The translations under genes were made by a program, and so were the position numbers. A stretch of 64,000 nucleotides of DNA from positions 1 through 64,000 of the forward strand of contig NZ_JMHT01000010.1 of NCBI RefSeq assembly GCF_001905655.1. Direction: 5' to 3'. Of this stretch, positions 41,051 through 51,714 are shown in pieces; within the stretch, counting starts at the first letter, position 1, and the number at the start of each line of letters is the position of its first letter. The notes beneath the pieces were generated by a model. The model saw nothing but the letters and a program-made list of their open reading frames with translations. It made no database searches and was not told where the DNA came from. This DNA is from Mycobacterium sp. ST-F2 (GTDB lineage Bacteria; Actinomycetota; Actinomycetes; Mycobacteriales; Mycobacteriaceae).

Positions 41051-41065
41051 GAATGCACTCCTGCT

Positions 41066-42460
41066 CTACCTGTTTCGGTCCACATTCTCTGTGATCTTGC
41101 GTAACACCCGCAACGCCGCGGTGATGTTCTCGGCCGGCAGCACCCGCAGGCCCCGCGGTGGCGACTCGATTCCGGCGGGGACCACGGCCGTCGTGAAACC
41201 GAGCCGGGCGGCCTCGGCGAGCCGGCGTTCCATGCCCGTGACCCGGCGCAGATCGCCTGCCAGGCCCACCTCACCGATGGCGATGGCGGTCGCCGGCAGC
41301 GGCAGGTCGGTGTACGCCGAGGCGATGGCCAGTGCCACCGCCAGATCCGACGACGGGTCCGTCAGCCGCATGCCGCCCACCGTGGACAGATAGATGTCGT
41401 TGGTGCCGACGGGCAGGTGTGCCCGTTTCTCCAACACCGCGGTGATCATGGCCGCGCGGGCCGAGTCGATGCCACTGACCGCGCGGCGCGGCGACCCGGC
41501 CGACGGTGAGCCGATCAACGCCTGTACCTCGCCGATCATCGGTCGTTTGCCGTCCAGGCTCACCGTCACCGCGGTGCCCGACACCGGGGCCGGCCGTTGG
41601 TCGAGGAACAGCCCCGACGGATCGGCTACGCATTCAATTCCGTTGTCGTGCAACATGAAACAGCCGACCTCGTCGGCCGCGCCGAAGCGGTTCTTCACGC
41701 CGCGGACCATCCGCAGTGCCGACGCGCGGTCACCCTCGAAGTGCAGCACCACGTCCACCAGGTGCTCCAGGGACCGTGGCCCGGCGATGGCGCCGTCCTT
41801 GGTGACGTGGCCGACCAGGACCATCGCGATGCCTGTCGTCTTCGCGGCCATGGTGAGCGCCGTGGTGACGGCGCGGACCTGCGTCACGCCGCCGGTGACG
41901 CCGTCTGCCTCGGTGGTGGACATGGTCTGCACCGAATCGACCACCACCAGCGTGGGCTGCACGGCCTCGATGTGTCCCAGTGCCGTCTGCAGATCGGATT
42001 CGGCGGCGAGATAGACGTTGTCGTGGGCGCAGCCCGTGCGTTCGGCCCGCAGCCGGATCTGGCCTGCCGACTCCTCACCGGACAGATACAGCGCCCGGCG
42101 ACCGGACATGGCCCAGCGGTGCGCGACCTCGAGCAGCAGCGTCGACTTGCCGACGCCGGGATCACCGGCCAGCAGCGTCACCGAGCCCGGCACCACGCCG
42201 CCACCCAGCACGCGGTCCAATTCGCTGATGCCGGTGTGGAAGTGCCGCGTGGTGCCCGGATCGATGGAGCTGATCGGCACCGCGGGCGACGCGGGTGCGA
42301 CGGCGCGGTGCGTCGCCGGCGTCAGAGAGCTCAGAACCGCGACTTCGTTGACCGTGCCCCAGGTGCCGCAGTCCGGGCAGCGACCCACCCACTTGGCGGT
42401 GGTGTGCTGGCATTCCGAACAACGGAATTGCGAACGTACTTTCGAACCGGTTCTGGCCAT
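41066..42460 (-). CDS. radA: DNA repair protein RadA
   Basis: RecA-like helicase that helps branch migration in recombinational repair. 464 residues. The zinc finger is C14, C17, C28 and C31. Walker [10 protein letters not shown] lies at 99-107. A KNRFG motif and a C-terminal LonP-like domain follow. It lies between lpqE and disA on the same strand, so lpqE-radA-disA form one operon (Rv3584-Rv3586). Confidence 0.96.
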   Translation of the reverse strand: MARTGSKVRSQFRCSECQHTTAKWVGRCPDCGTWGTVNEVAVLSSLTPATHRAVAPASPAVPISSIDPGTTRHFHTGISELDRVLGGGVVPGSVTLLAGDPGVGKSTLLLEVAHRWAMSGRRALYLSGEESAGQIRLRAERTGCAHDNVYLAAESDLQTALGHIEAVQPTLVVVDSVQTMSTTEADGVTGGVTQVRAVTTALTMAAKTTGIAMVLVGHVTKDGAIAGPRSLEHLVDVVLHFEGDRASALRMVRGVKNRFGAADEVGCFMLHDNGIECVADPSGLFLDQRPAPVSGTAVTVSLDGKRPMIGEVQALIGSPSAGSPRRAVSGIDSARAAMITAVLEKRAHLPVGTNDIYLSTVGGMRLTDPSSDLAVALAIASAYTDLPLPATAIAIGEVGLAGDLRRVTGMERRLAEAARLGFTTAVVPAGIESPPRGLRVLPAENITAALRVLRKITENVDRNR

Positions 42461-42512
42461 GCCGCGAACTTAGTCGTCGGCACCGACAGAATCGGGCAGG
42501 CGCAGCGGGAGG

Positions 42513-43118
42513 TTAGTGGTGTCCCTCGCCACCGCCGGCCGGGGCGGGTGCTGCCGCACCCTCGCCGACCTCGCGGCGCGGGGCCTCACCAGCGGAGATC
42601 GGCACCGCGATGGTCTTCTCGCCGGCGTTCTGGAACTTGAACGTGAAGTTGTAGTTCAGGCCGTTGGTGATGGGCTTGGTCAGCGCCACCATCGCGATGG
42701 AGGTCGTGGCGTCCTCGGACCGCGGCAGGGTCTGCTTCTGGCCGTCCGGGGTGCCGACCAGCAACACGCCGCCGGCGGGCACGGTGGTGCTGCCGTTCAG
42801 CAGCACCTCACCTGCGTCGGAACTGATCCCGACCAGCTTGTCGGCGTTGTCGGGCGACTTGTTGGTCGCGACGAAGAGCAGCTCGACCATGGTGCCGGGC
42901 TTGACGAAGTCGCGGGTCTGCGGCGCGCGCAGGTACACGTTGCGCAGGTCGACGCCGGCCTTCTCGTTGCCGAGGGTGGCGGCCGTGCCGTTTACCGCGG
43001 GCAGCTGGTTGGCGCTCTGCGAAATCTGGCCGCTGCTGCAGCCGGTGAGGGTCACCGCGGTGGCCAGCCCGAAGGCGGCCAGCGTGACGGCAGAAGCGCG
43101 CGATTTCATGCGGTTCAC
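42513..43118 (-). CDS. lpqE: Lipoprotein LpqE
   Basis: 201-residue putative lipoprotein of unknown function. The signal peptide ends at the lipobox TLTGC (Cys27). The mature domain is conserved among mycobacteria, and the C-terminus is Gly/Ala/Pro-rich. GTG 43118 is preceded by a perfect AGGAGG with a five-base spacer, so it is preferred to the ATG three codons later. It heads the radA-disA operon. Equivalent to Rv3584. Confidence 0.88.
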   Translation of the reverse strand: MNRMKSRASAVTLAAFGLATAVTLTGCSSGQISQSANQLPAVNGTAATLGNEKAGVDLRNVYLRAPQTRDFVKPGTMVELLFVATNKSPDNADKLVGISSDAGEVLLNGSTTVPAGGVLLVGTPDGQKQTLPRSEDATTSIAMVALTKPITNGLNYNFTFKFQNAGEKTIAVPISAGEAPRREVGEGAAAPAPAGGGEGHH

Positions 43119-43944
<826 letters not shown>

Positions 43945-43952
43945 ACGCCGCA

Positions 43953-44426
43953 GTGAATTTCCGTATCGGTCTCGGGACCGATGTTCATCCCATCGAGGCA
44001 GGGCGGCCGTGTTGGCTGCTCTGCCTGTCCTTTGACGATGCCGACGGCTGTGCCGGTCATTCCGACGGCGACGTCGCTGCGCACGCACTCTGTGATGCCC
44101 TGCTGAGTGCTGCCGGCCTCGGTGACCTGGGCAGCGTCTTCGGTACCGACCGTCCCGAATGGCGCGGTGTCACCGGCGCCGACATGCTCAAACATGTCTC
44201 CACGCTGCTGGCCGGAGCCGGTTTCCGGGTGGGCAATGCCGCGGTCCAGGTGATCGGCAACCGCCCGAAAATCGCGCCTCGCAGGGAAGAGGCCCAGCAA
44301 GTGCTGTCGGCGCTTCTGGACGCGCCTGTCTCGGTTTCGGCGACCACCACGGACGGCCTCGGGCTGACCGGCCGGGGCGAGGGTCTGGCCGCGATTGCGA
44401 CGGCGCTGGTGGTCTCGCTCGATTAG
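43953..44426 (+). CDS. ispF: 2-C-methyl-D-erythritol 2,4-cyclodiphosphate synthase
   Basis: Fifth MEP-pathway enzyme, forming the cyclic diphosphate of methylerythritol. 157 residues. The metal site comprises Asp and His in GTDVHPIE (near residue 8) and the His in GHSDGDV. The GLTGRGEG C-terminal motif is present. GTG start eight bases after carD. It is a single-domain protein and is not fused to an IspD domain, so it does not supply the missing IspD activity. Confidence 0.95.
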   Translation: MNFRIGLGTDVHPIEAGRPCWLLCLSFDDADGCAGHSDGDVAAHALCDALLSAAGLGDLGSVFGTDRPEWRGVTGADMLKHVSTLLAGAGFRVGNAAVQVIGNRPKIAPRREEAQQVLSALLDAPVSVSATTTDGLGLTGRGEGLAAIATALVVSLD

Positions 44427-44431
44427 GCCGG

Positions 44432-44475
44432 TAAGCTGGCCCGTCGTGAGCGGAGCGAACGGTCGGCGAGAGTGA
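44432..44475 (+). other. Leaderless mini-ORF coupled to cysS
   Basis: TAAGCT at 44432-44437 is a -10 candidate. A GTG at 44446 opens nine codons (MSGANGRRE) ending in TGA at 44473-44475. The TGA overlaps the GTG start of cysS (44472) in the arrangement GTGA. The mini-ORF has no cysteine codons. It may be a coupling leader for cysS, or a chance reading of a conserved leader. Confidence 0.4.
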
Positions 44476-45869
44476 CCGACAACTTACGGCTCTACGACAC
44501 CATGACCGGTGCCGTGCGGGACTTCACCCCGGTGCGGCCCGGACACGCATCCATCTATCTGTGCGGCGCGACTGTGCAGGGCTTACCGCACATCGGCCAT
44601 GTGCGCAGCGGCGTCGCCTTCGACGTCCTGCGGCGCTGGCTGACGGCCAAGGGCTACGACGTCGCGTTCATCCGGAACGTCACCGACATCGACGACAAGA
44701 TCCTCAACAAGGCCGCCGACGCCGGCCGGCCGTGGTGGGAGTGGGCCGCCACCTTCGAGAGGGCGTTCACGGCCGCCTACGACGCGCTGGGCGTGCTGCC
44801 GCCGTCGGCTGAGCCGCGGGCGACCGGGCACATCACGCAGATGGTCGAGGTCATCGAGAAACTGATCGAGCGCGGGCATGCCTACGCGGCTGATGGCGAC
44901 GTCTACTTCGACGTGCTGAGCCTGCCCGACTACGGCAAGCTCTCCGGGCACCGCATCGACGACGTGCACCAGGGCGAGGGCGTGGCGACCGGCAAGCGCG
45001 ATCCACGCGACTTCACGCTGTGGAAGGGTGCCAAGCCCGGTGAGCCGTCGTGGCCGACGCCATGGGGCCGGGGCCGCCCCGGCTGGCACACCGAGTGCGT
45101 CGCGATGTGCCAGGAGTACCTGGGCTCCGTGTTCGACATCCACGCCGGCGGTATGGACCTGATCTTCCCGCATCACGAGAACGAGACCGCGCAGGCCAAC
45201 GCCTGCGGCGACGAGTTCGCGCGGTTCTGGCTGCACAACGGCTGGGTCACCATGGGTGGCGAGAAGATGAGCAAGTCGCTGGGCAATGTGCTGGCGATCC
45301 CGGCTGTGCTGCAACGGGTTCGTGCCGCCGAGCTGCGCTACTACCTGGGCAGTGCGCACTACCGGTCCATGCTGGAGTTCTCCGAGAACTCGCTGCAGGA
45401 CGCCGCCAAGGCCTACACCGGCATCGAGGAATTCCTGCACCGGGTCCGCACCCGGGTGGGTGCCGTCGAGGTCGGTACCTGGACCGAGAAGTTCGCGGCC
45501 GCATTGGATGACGACCTGGCGGTGCCCGCGGCACTGGCCGAGGTGCACGCCGCCCGCGCCGACGGCAACCGCGCACTGGACGCCGGCGACCACGCCGGCG
45601 CGATGGCCGCAGCGACGTCCATCCGGGCCATGATGGGCATCCTCGGGTGCGACCCGCTCGACGAGCGCTGGGAAAGCCGTGACGAGACGTCGGCAGCGCT
45701 GAATGCTGTTGACGCCCTGGTGCAGTGGGCCCTCAAGAGCCGCGCCGAGGCCCGGGAGAACCGGGACTGGGCTGCCGCCGACGCGATCCGCGACCAGCTG
45801 AAGCTGGCCGGCATCGAGGTCACCGATACCGCTGATGGCCCGCAATGGGCCCTGACTGATGGGGCCTGA
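44472..45869 (+). CDS. cysS: Cysteinyl-tRNA synthetase
   Basis: Class I enzyme charging tRNA-Cys. 465 residues. HIGH at 40-43, and KMSKS at 265-269. The zinc ligand region includes Cys31 and HENE. The GTG start at 44472 is set by overlap with the preceding mini-ORF and by the family N-terminus (LRLYDTMTG). Two bases separate it from rlmB. Corresponds to cysS1, Rv3580c. Confidence 0.96.
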   Translation: MTDNLRLYDTMTGAVRDFTPVRPGHASIYLCGATVQGLPHIGHVRSGVAFDVLRRWLTAKGYDVAFIRNVTDIDDKILNKAADAGRPWWEWAATFERAFTAAYDALGVLPPSAEPRATGHITQMVEVIEKLIERGHAYAADGDVYFDVLSLPDYGKLSGHRIDDVHQGEGVATGKRDPRDFTLWKGAKPGEPSWPTPWGRGRPGWHTECVAMCQEYLGSVFDIHAGGMDLIFPHHENETAQANACGDEFARFWLHNGWVTMGGEKMSKSLGNVLAIPAVLQRVRAAELRYYLGSAHYRSMLEFSENSLQDAAKAYTGIEEFLHRVRTRVGAVEVGTWTEKFAAALDDDLAVPAALAEVHAARADGNRALDAGDHAGAMAAATSIRAMMGILGCDPLDERWESRDETSAALNAVDALVQWALKSRAEARENRDWAAADAIRDQLKLAGIEVTDTADGPQWALTDGA

Positions 45870-45871
45870 CC

Positions 45872-46810
45872 ATGGCCGGAAACTCCCAGCGCCGCGGCGC
45901 AATTCGTAAAGAGGGCACCAAGAAGGGCCCGACCGTCGGCTCCGGCGGTCAGCGTCGACGTGGGTTGGAGGGCAAGGGGGCAACCCCGCGTGCCGACCAG
46001 CGCCCGAACCACAAGGCGTACAAGATCGCGCAGAAGAACGCCCGGTCGAATCAAGGGCGGCACAAGAAGACCGACGACGTCGAGGTCGTGGTCGGCCGCA
46101 ACCCCGTCCTGGAATGCCTGCGGGCCGGAGTGCCCGCCACCGCGCTGTACGTGGTGCTGGGGACCGAGTCAGACGAGCGGCTGACCGAATCCGTCACTCG
46201 CGCAGCCGATGCCGGCATGGCGATCCTCGAGGTGCAGCGCCACGACCTGGACCGCATCACCAGCAATGGCATGCACCAGGGCATCGCGCTGCAGGTGCCG
46301 CCGTACCAGTACGCGCACCCGGACGACCTCCTGAAGTCCGCGACCACGGACTCCACCCCGGCGCTGCTGGTCGCGCTCGACAACATCTCGGACCCGCGGA
46401 ACCTGGGTGCCATCGTGCGCTCGGTGGCGGCGTTCGGCGGCCACGGCGTGGTGATCCCGCAGCGGCGTTCGGCTTCGGTCAGTGCCGTGGCCTGGCGCAC
46501 CAGCGCTGGTGCCGCGGCCCGGCTGCCGGTGTCTCGGGCGACGAATCTCAATCGGACACTGAAGGATTGGGCCGACGCCGGGCTGACGATCGTCGGTCTG
46601 GACGCCGGCGGCGACACCACCCTGGACGAACTGGACGCCTCCGGGCCGATGGTGGTCGTGGTGGGCTCCGAGGGCAAGGGGCTCTCCCGCCTGGTGCGGG
46701 AGAACTGCGACCACATCGTCTCGATCCCCATGGCCGGACCCACCGAGTCGCTCAACGCGTCGGTGGCCGCCGGTGTGGTGCTGGCCGAGATCGCCCGGCA
46801 GCGGCGCTGA
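45872..46810 (+). CDS. rlmB: 23S rRNA (guanosine(2251)-2'-O)-methyltransferase
   Basis: SpoU-type (SPOUT) methyltransferase of the TrmH/RlmB group. 312 residues. The Lys/Arg-rich N-terminal extension (about 1-70) is typical of mycobacterial forms. The substrate-binding domain ([10 protein letters not shown]) and the C-terminal knotted domain with motifs [16 protein letters not shown] and NASVAAGV follow. The substrate G2251 is inferred from family membership (Rv3579c equivalent), and other rRNA sites cannot be excluded. Confidence 0.9.
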   Translation: MAGNSQRRGAIRKEGTKKGPTVGSGGQRRRGLEGKGATPRADQRPNHKAYKIAQKNARSNQGRHKKTDDVEVVVGRNPVLECLRAGVPATALYVVLGTESDERLTESVTRAADAGMAILEVQRHDLDRITSNGMHQGIALQVPPYQYAHPDDLLKSATTDSTPALLVALDNISDPRNLGAIVRSVAAFGGHGVVIPQRRSASVSAVAWRTSAGAAARLPVSRATNLNRTLKDWADAGLTIVGLDAGGDTTLDELDASGPMVVVVGSEGKGLSRLVRENCDHIVSIPMAGPTESLNASVAAGVVLAEIARQRR

Positions 46811-46811
46811 T

Positions 46812-47219
46812 TCAGCGGCGCCGCAGTTCGACGACCGGGATGACCCGGTCGGTCTTCTTCTCGTACTCGGCGAACCCGGGAGCCTGCTCGACGATGCGGG
46901 CGTAGGCTGCGTCGCGTTCTTCGCGGGGCAATTCCCGGGCCACGACGTCGTATTCGTCGGTGCCGATCTCGATGTGGGCGTTGGGATTTGCCCGCAGGTT
47001 GTGTACCCACGCCGGGTCGGCGTCCGCGCCGCCGGCAGACCCGACGATCAGCCGCTTCCCGTCGATGACGAAGGTGGCCGCCGGGTTCACCCGCGGCTGA
47101 CCACTTTTGGCGCCGGTGGTGTGCAGCACGAGCAGGGTCAAGTTCGCGAACTGGCCGCCGACCTTGCCGCCGTTGGCCCGGAATTCGTCGATGATCTGCT
47201 GATTCCAGCTGTCGGCCAT
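46812..47219 (-). CDS. F420-dependent nitroreductase-family protein (DUF385)
   Basis: 135-residue split-beta-barrel protein of the deazaflavin-dependent nitroreductase (Ddn) family, with TTGAKSGQPRVNP and DPAWVHNLRANP motifs typical of F420H2-binding members. The physiological substrate is not known. ATG 47219. It is convergent with rlmB, one base apart. The ArsB-like gene follows 17 bases upstream on the same strand. Confidence 0.85.
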   Translation of the reverse strand: MADSWNQQIIDEFRANGGKVGGQFANLTLLVLHTTGAKSGQPRVNPAATFVIDGKRLIVGSAGGADADPAWVHNLRANPNAHIEIGTDEYDVVARELPREERDAAYARIVEQAPGFAEYEKKTDRVIPVVELRRR

Positions 47220-47236
47220 GTTGTGCAGCCCTTCCG

Positions 47237-48361
47237 TCAGTTCATCCCCAACACCGAACAGCCCAACCATAATCCGGAGACGGCCAAAACCAGAGTGACC
47301 GGCACCGTCGCCAGCCCGATGACCGTGAACTCCCGCGCCGACGCGCTCATCTGGCCACGGACCACGTTGCGCCACAACAGGTTCGACAACGACCCGGGGT
47401 ACGTCAGGTTCGGCCCGATGTTCACCCCGATGAGCACGGCGAGCACGGCGACCGGGCCGCCGGCCGCGACCAGCGGCAGCAGTACCAGCACCGCGGGCAG
47501 GTTGTTGATCAGGTTGGACAGCACCGCGGCCACGGCGGCGATGGCGAGCAGGGCCGGCAGTGTGGTGCCGTGCGGTAGCAGCTGGGAGAGCCAGCGCCCC
47601 AGCCCGAGGTCCAGTACCACGCTCACCAGGACGCCGAGCGCCAGCACGGCAATCAGGAACGGCACGTTGGCCGCCCGCACGATGCCCAGGGGCGTCTCGT
47701 GACCGCGCACGACAGCCCGGATCGCGAGCACTGCCGCGCCGGCGAACGCGGCCCAGGCCGGCGCCAGGCCGAGCAGTGACGTCACGCCGAAGCCGATGAG
47801 CGTCAGGACCAACACGGTGAGGACGAAATAGGGGATCTCCGGCGGGGGCGGGGCGTCCCGGTCACTGGTACCGACCCGCAATTCGCGCCGGAAAAGCCAA
47901 CGCAACACCGCGTATTCGGCGGGGACGGCGAACAGCCAGGGCAGCGTCATGGCTGCGGTGAACCGGGTGAAACTCAGGCCCGCGGCCGAAAAGGCCAGCA
48001 GATTGGTCAGATTCGACACCGGCAGTAGCAGCGATGCGGAATTGGCGAGGTGGGCGGCGGCGTAGCCGTGGGGCCGCGCCGGCACGCCCAGTGTGCGCGC
48101 GGTCGACAGCACGACGGGTGTGAGCAGCACGACGGTGGCGTCGAGACTCAACACGGCCGTGGTGCCGGCCGCGATCAGGAACACGGTGGTCAGCAGCCGT
48201 CGGGCCGCGGATTGTCCTGCGCCCCAACTGTGCCGGGCCATGTAGACGCCGGCGGCGTGGAAGAGTCCTTCGTCGTCGGAGAGTTTGGCGAGGACCAGGA
48301 CCGCGGCCAGGAATCCGACCACGGGCAGCAGTCGACCGACCTCCTGCAGTGCGGTGCTCAC
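47237..48361 (-). CDS. ArsB/SLC13-like anion transporter
   Basis: 374-residue polytopic membrane protein of the ion-transporter (ArsB/NhaD/SLC13) superfamily with about ten hydrophobic segments. Typical half-loops are present, such as NSASLLLPVSNLTN and IGVNIGPNLTYPGS. It is the Rv3578 (arsB2) equivalent. Arsenite export is only a family name here, and no ars regulator or reductase is adjacent. It overlaps the MBL gene by four bases (ATGA). Confidence 0.8.
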   Translation of the reverse strand: MSTALQEVGRLLPVVGFLAAVLVLAKLSDDEGLFHAAGVYMARHSWGAGQSAARRLLTTVFLIAAGTTAVLSLDATVVLLTPVVLSTARTLGVPARPHGYAAAHLANSASLLLPVSNLTNLLAFSAAGLSFTRFTAAMTLPWLFAVPAEYAVLRWLFRRELRVGTSDRDAPPPPEIPYFVLTVLVLTLIGFGVTSLLGLAPAWAAFAGAAVLAIRAVVRGHETPLGIVRAANVPFLIAVLALGVLVSVVLDLGLGRWLSQLLPHGTTLPALLAIAAVAAVLSNLINNLPAVLVLLPLVAAGGPVAVLAVLIGVNIGPNLTYPGSLSNLLWRNVVRGQMSASAREFTVIGLATVPVTLVLAVSGLWLGCSVLGMN

Positions 48362-49278
48362 AGCCAGGGGTCGGCGCTTTGCCAGAGCGTCGGAAGATGC
48401 AGCGGCAGGCCGTCTTCGGCGGCCAGCCGGCTCAGCACCCGCATCGAGACGTCGAGGTCGTCACCGGCGTACGGCAGGGCGCGCAGCGGCTCGTGCAGCG
48501 GTCGGAAGAAGTCGTCCCAGTGCGTCAGCACCACCCGGCGCGCACCGACGGTCCGGACCGTCTCGTTCCAGTAGTCGACGAGGTACTGCTCGTGCTGCAG
48601 ACCGAGCTGCCCGATCCCGAGATACACGACCTCGGCGCGTTGCCCGGCCAGGGCACCCGGTACGAAACCGGCGCTGCCGACGGCGAGCAGACGGCGGCCA
48701 CTGCTGCGGTGATGGATGAGCGTCGACCACGCCTCGCCACATTTGTACGCCGACGCCCGCACGGGCGGCACCACCGGCGCGGTGATGGTGCCGGGGAAGC
48801 GGTCGGGTGGGCAGTGGTGTCCGGTGAACAGCGTTACGTCGAAGGCGCCCAACGTGATCGGCTCGCCGGGAATGGCCACCGTCAACTGCGAGTCGGGGAG
48901 CCCACCGCCCCGGCCGATGTTCGCGGCCGACGTGCCGCCCACCAGTTTCGCCCCGGTGCGCGCGGCGACCGCCGCGGAGTCCATGGCGTGGTCGAAGTGT
49001 GTGTGGACCGGCAGCACGGCGTCGAGCCGGTCGATGCCGAGCCGGTGTAGGCAGCCGTCGATCCTGGGTACCGACGGCGTCAGCCGGCCCAGTCCCACCG
49101 ACAGCAGGCTGGGCCGGGAGAAGAAGCCGTCGGTCAGCAGCGCTGACGAGCCGTCAGACACCAGCATGGTGGTGACGCCGGCCCAGGTGACGGTCAGCGG
49201 GGAGTCGGACCCGGCCGCCGGCTGGTCGAAGTAGCGGGTGTAGGCGGCCAGGTCGGGCCGGCCGAGTTTGGGTCGCAT
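48358..49278 (-). CDS. MBL-fold metallo-hydrolase
   Basis: 306 residues. The metallo-beta-lactamase superfamily motif HTHFDH is near residue 105, with GHHCPPDR and a downstream THWDD. It resembles the RomA/UlaG-like group. The substrate is unknown. Equivalent to Rv3577. ATG 49278 shares its A with the preceding pxpA stop (TGATG), and its stop overlaps the ArsB-like start, so pxpA, MBL and ArsB-like are co-translated. Confidence 0.85.
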   Translation of the reverse strand: MRPKLGRPDLAAYTRYFDQPAAGSDSPLTVTWAGVTTMLVSDGSSALLTDGFFSRPSLLSVGLGRLTPSVPRIDGCLHRLGIDRLDAVLPVHTHFDHAMDSAAVAARTGAKLVGGTSAANIGRGGGLPDSQLTVAIPGEPITLGAFDVTLFTGHHCPPDRFPGTITAPVVPPVRASAYKCGEAWSTLIHHRSSGRRLLAVGSAGFVPGALAGQRAEVVYLGIGQLGLQHEQYLVDYWNETVRTVGARRVVLTHWDDFFRPLHEPLRALPYAGDDLDVSMRVLSRLAAEDGLPLHLPTLWQSADPWL

Positions 49279-50036
49279 CAGCAGAAAGCCTCGATCTGTA
49301 CGTTCTCGGCGGTCAGCCGGTCGCGGACCGCCCGGGCGATGTCGACGGCGCCGGGCGAATCGCCGTGTACACAAATTGATTTCACGGTGATCTTGATGGT
49401 GGAACCGTCGACGGCGCCGACGCGGCCCGCGGTCACCATGGACGCCACCCGGTCGGCGATGGTCGAGACGTTGTGCAGCACCGCATTACGTTGCGTGCGC
49501 GGCACCAGCTGGCCGTCGGGGCGGTAGGAGCGATCGGCGAAGGCCTCGGGAACGGTGCGTAACCCGAGTTCGTCGGCGGCGGCGAAGAACGCCGAACCGG
49601 CCAGCCCCAAGACGGGCAGCGCCGGGTCCACGGCGTGCACCGCGGCAGCCACCGCCCGCGCCTGCACATGATCGGTGACGATCGTGTTGTACAGGGCGCC
49701 ATGGGGTTTGACGTAGCTGACGGTCGACCCGGCGACCTGTGCCAGCGCCTGCAACGCGCCAACCTGATAGATCACCTCGGCGGTCAGGTCTTCCGGGCTG
49801 ACGTCGATATAGCGGCGGCCGAAGCCTGCCAGGTCGTTGTAGCCCACCTGCGCGCCGATGCGCACGCCGCGCTCGGCGGCCGCCCGGCATACCCGCAGCA
49901 GGCCGGCCGGATCACCGGCGTGGAAGCCGCAGGCGATGTTGGCGCTGGTGACCAGATCGAGCATCGCGTCGTCGTCACCGAGGCTCCACACCCCGAAGCC
50001 CTCGCCGAGATCGGCATTGAGATCCACCACCGCCAT
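49278..50036 (-). CDS. pxpA: 5-oxoprolinase subunit A (LamB/YcsF family)
   Basis: 252 residues with the family hallmarks DLNADLGEGFG, NIACGFHAGDP, KPHGALYN and CVHGDSPGA. PxpA works with PxpB and PxpC to open 5-oxoproline to glutamate, but neither partner is adjacent here. They could be elsewhere in the genome. It overlaps the MBL gene by one base and is divergent from the sulfurtransferase over 24 bases. Confidence 0.88.
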   Translation of the reverse strand: MAVVDLNADLGEGFGVWSLGDDDAMLDLVTSANIACGFHAGDPAGLLRVCRAAAERGVRIGAQVGYNDLAGFGRRYIDVSPEDLTAEVIYQVGALQALAQVAGSTVSYVKPHGALYNTIVTDHVQARAVAAAVHAVDPALPVLGLAGSAFFAAADELGLRTVPEAFADRSYRPDGQLVPRTQRNAVLHNVSTIADRVASMVTAGRVGAVDGSTIKITVKSICVHGDSPGAVDIARAVRDRLTAENVQIEAFC

Positions 50037-50060
50037 GGCAGCCAGCCTAGGCTCGACGCC

Positions 50061-50864
50061 ATGTCCACTCGTGACGACATTCTGATCACCGCCTTCGGTC
50101 TCGCCCAGCTGATCGCCGCCGGCGACGTGACGCTGCTCGATGTGCGCTGGCAGCTGGCCAAGCCCGACGGCCGCGACGACTACCTGGACGGGCACATCCC
50201 CGACGCGGTCTACGTCTCGCTGGAGGACGATCTGTCGGATCACACCGTCACCGGCCGCGGCCGTCATCCGCTGCCGTCGGGCGCCGCCGTGCAGGAGGCC
50301 GCGCGCCGCTGGGGCGTGCGGGACGGCGTGCCGACCGTCATCTACGACGACTGGAACCGTGCGGGCTCCGCGCGCGCCTGGTGGGTGCTGCGCGCCGCGG
50401 GCGTCGAGAACGTCCGCATCCTGGACGGCGGGCTGGCCGCCTGGACCACCTCGGGTGGTCCGCTGGACCGCGGTGACGTCGAACCGGCACCGGGCGACGT
50501 CACCGTCACGCACCAGGACCTGTATGCCGGCGCCATGCCGACGCTGACCGCCGACGAGGCCGCGGCCCTGGGCCCGCGCCTGGGCGACGTCCGCGCACCG
50601 GAACGGTTCCGTGGCGACGTCGAACCCATCGACCCCATCGCCGGGCACATTCCGGGGGCGATCAACCTGCCGAGCGTGCTGGCGGCCGACGGCACCCTGC
50701 GCACCGATGCCGCTGCAGACGTGGACGGTGTCTACTGCGGTTCGGGCGTCACCGCGGCGGTGGCGGTGGCCGCACTGGCGGCGGCGGGTCGGGACGTCGC
50801 GCTGTTCCCCGGTTCGTGGTCGCAGTGGAGCAACGAGCCGGGCCGAGCGGTCGGGCGAGCGTAG
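50061..50864 (+). CDS. Two-domain thiosulfate/3-mercaptopyruvate sulfurtransferase
   Basis: 267 residues made of two rhodanese domains. The N-terminal domain has DDWNRAGSAR in place of an active-site Cys loop and is structural. The C-terminal domain holds Cys226 in CGSGVT, the loop type common in mercaptopyruvate sulfurtransferases. Start ATG 50061. The divergent gap to pxpA is only 24 bases. It is followed by the convergent zinc importer permease. Confidence 0.87.
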   Translation: MSTRDDILITAFGLAQLIAAGDVTLLDVRWQLAKPDGRDDYLDGHIPDAVYVSLEDDLSDHTVTGRGRHPLPSGAAVQEAARRWGVRDGVPTVIYDDWNRAGSARAWWVLRAAGVENVRILDGGLAAWTTSGGPLDRGDVEPAPGDVTVTHQDLYAGAMPTLTADEAAALGPRLGDVRAPERFRGDVEPIDPIAGHIPGAINLPSVLAADGTLRTDAAADVDGVYCGSGVTAAVAVAALAAAGRDVALFPGSWSQWSNEPGRAVGRA

Positions 50865-50883
50865 CGACGGGTGGTCGATCCCG

Positions 50884-51714
50884 CTACCGGCGACTGAGCC
50901 TTCCCGCGCCCCAGCACAGCAGGAAGATGCCGAACGAGATCGACGTGACGAACACCGAGACCGGCACACCCGGCGCCAGCGACAGCACGATGCCGCCGAC
51001 CGCGGCGATCTCGGCGAACACCACCGACGCCACGATGGTGGTGACGGGGGAACTGAAGACCCGGCCCGCCGCGGCGGCCGGGGTGATCAACAGCGACATC
51101 ACCAGCAGTGCCCCGACGATCTGCACGCCCTGGGCGGCCGCGACACCGACCAGCGCGGCGAACACGATGCCCAGCGCTCGCACCGGAACCCCGCGGGCGG
51201 CAGCCACTTCCGGGTCGGCGGTGGCGAACAGCAGCGGCCGGTAACAGGCTGCGAGGATCGCGACCACCAGCACGGTGACGACTGCCAGCAGCGTCAGTCC
51301 CGAATAGCCGACGCCGACGATCTGCCCGGTGAGCAACGCGAAACTGGTGCCGGTGCGGCCGGGGTACAGGTGGATGAACAGCACCGCCAGACCCAGGCCG
51401 AAGGCCAGGACCACGCCGATGGCCGAGTCCCGCTCGCGTGAGCGCTGCCCCAGGATGCCGAAAAGGATTGCCGCCAGGGCACTTCCGACCAGGGCGCCGA
51501 GGCCGACGTTGAGCCCGGTCAGCAGTGCGAACGCGGCGCCGGTCAGGGACAGCTCACTGGAGCCGTGCACGGCGAACGACATCTGCCGCATCACGATGAA
51601 CGGTCCGATGAGGCCACCGAGCAGCGCCAGCAGCGCCGCGGCGAGCACGGCCTGCTGGACGAAGTCGCGGCTGAGCAGGTCCGCGGTCAGTGCCGTGTTG
51701 AAGAAGTTATTCAC
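50884..51714 (-). CDS. Metal (zinc) ABC transporter permease
   Basis: 276-residue ABC-3 family permease with about eight membrane segments. A LxxxGxxxAxxRGVPVR-type loop couples it to the ATPase. The GTG start at 51714 overlaps the ATPase stop by eight bases, and a longer start inside that gene is less likely. With the next two genes it makes a Znu/Tro-type importer, with zinc favoured because of the upstream Zur-like box. Confidence 0.87.
   Translation of the reverse strand: MNNFFNTALTADLLSRDFVQQAVLAAALLALLGGLIGPFIVMRQMSFAVHGSSELSLTGAAFALLTGLNVGLGALVGSALAAILFGILGQRSRERDSAIGVVLAFGLGLAVLFIHLYPGRTGTSFALLTGQIVGVGYSGLTLLAVVTVLVVAILAACYRPLLFATADPEVAAARGVPVRALGIVFAALVGVAAAQGVQIVGALLVMSLLITPAAAAGRVFSSPVTTIVASVVFAEIAAVGGIVLSLAPGVPVSVFVTSISFGIFLLCWGAGRLSRR

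Noticed and set aside
43953..44426. IspD-IspF fusion explaining the missing ispD
   Set aside because: The protein is 157 residues and contains only the IspF domain.
44446..44475. Cysteine attenuator of cysS
   Set aside because: The mini-ORF has no cysteine codons, so it does not fit known Cys-responsive leaders.
47237..48361. Arsenic resistance locus
   Set aside because: No ArsR, ArsC or Acr3-like partner is present. The ArsB similarity is only superfamily-level.
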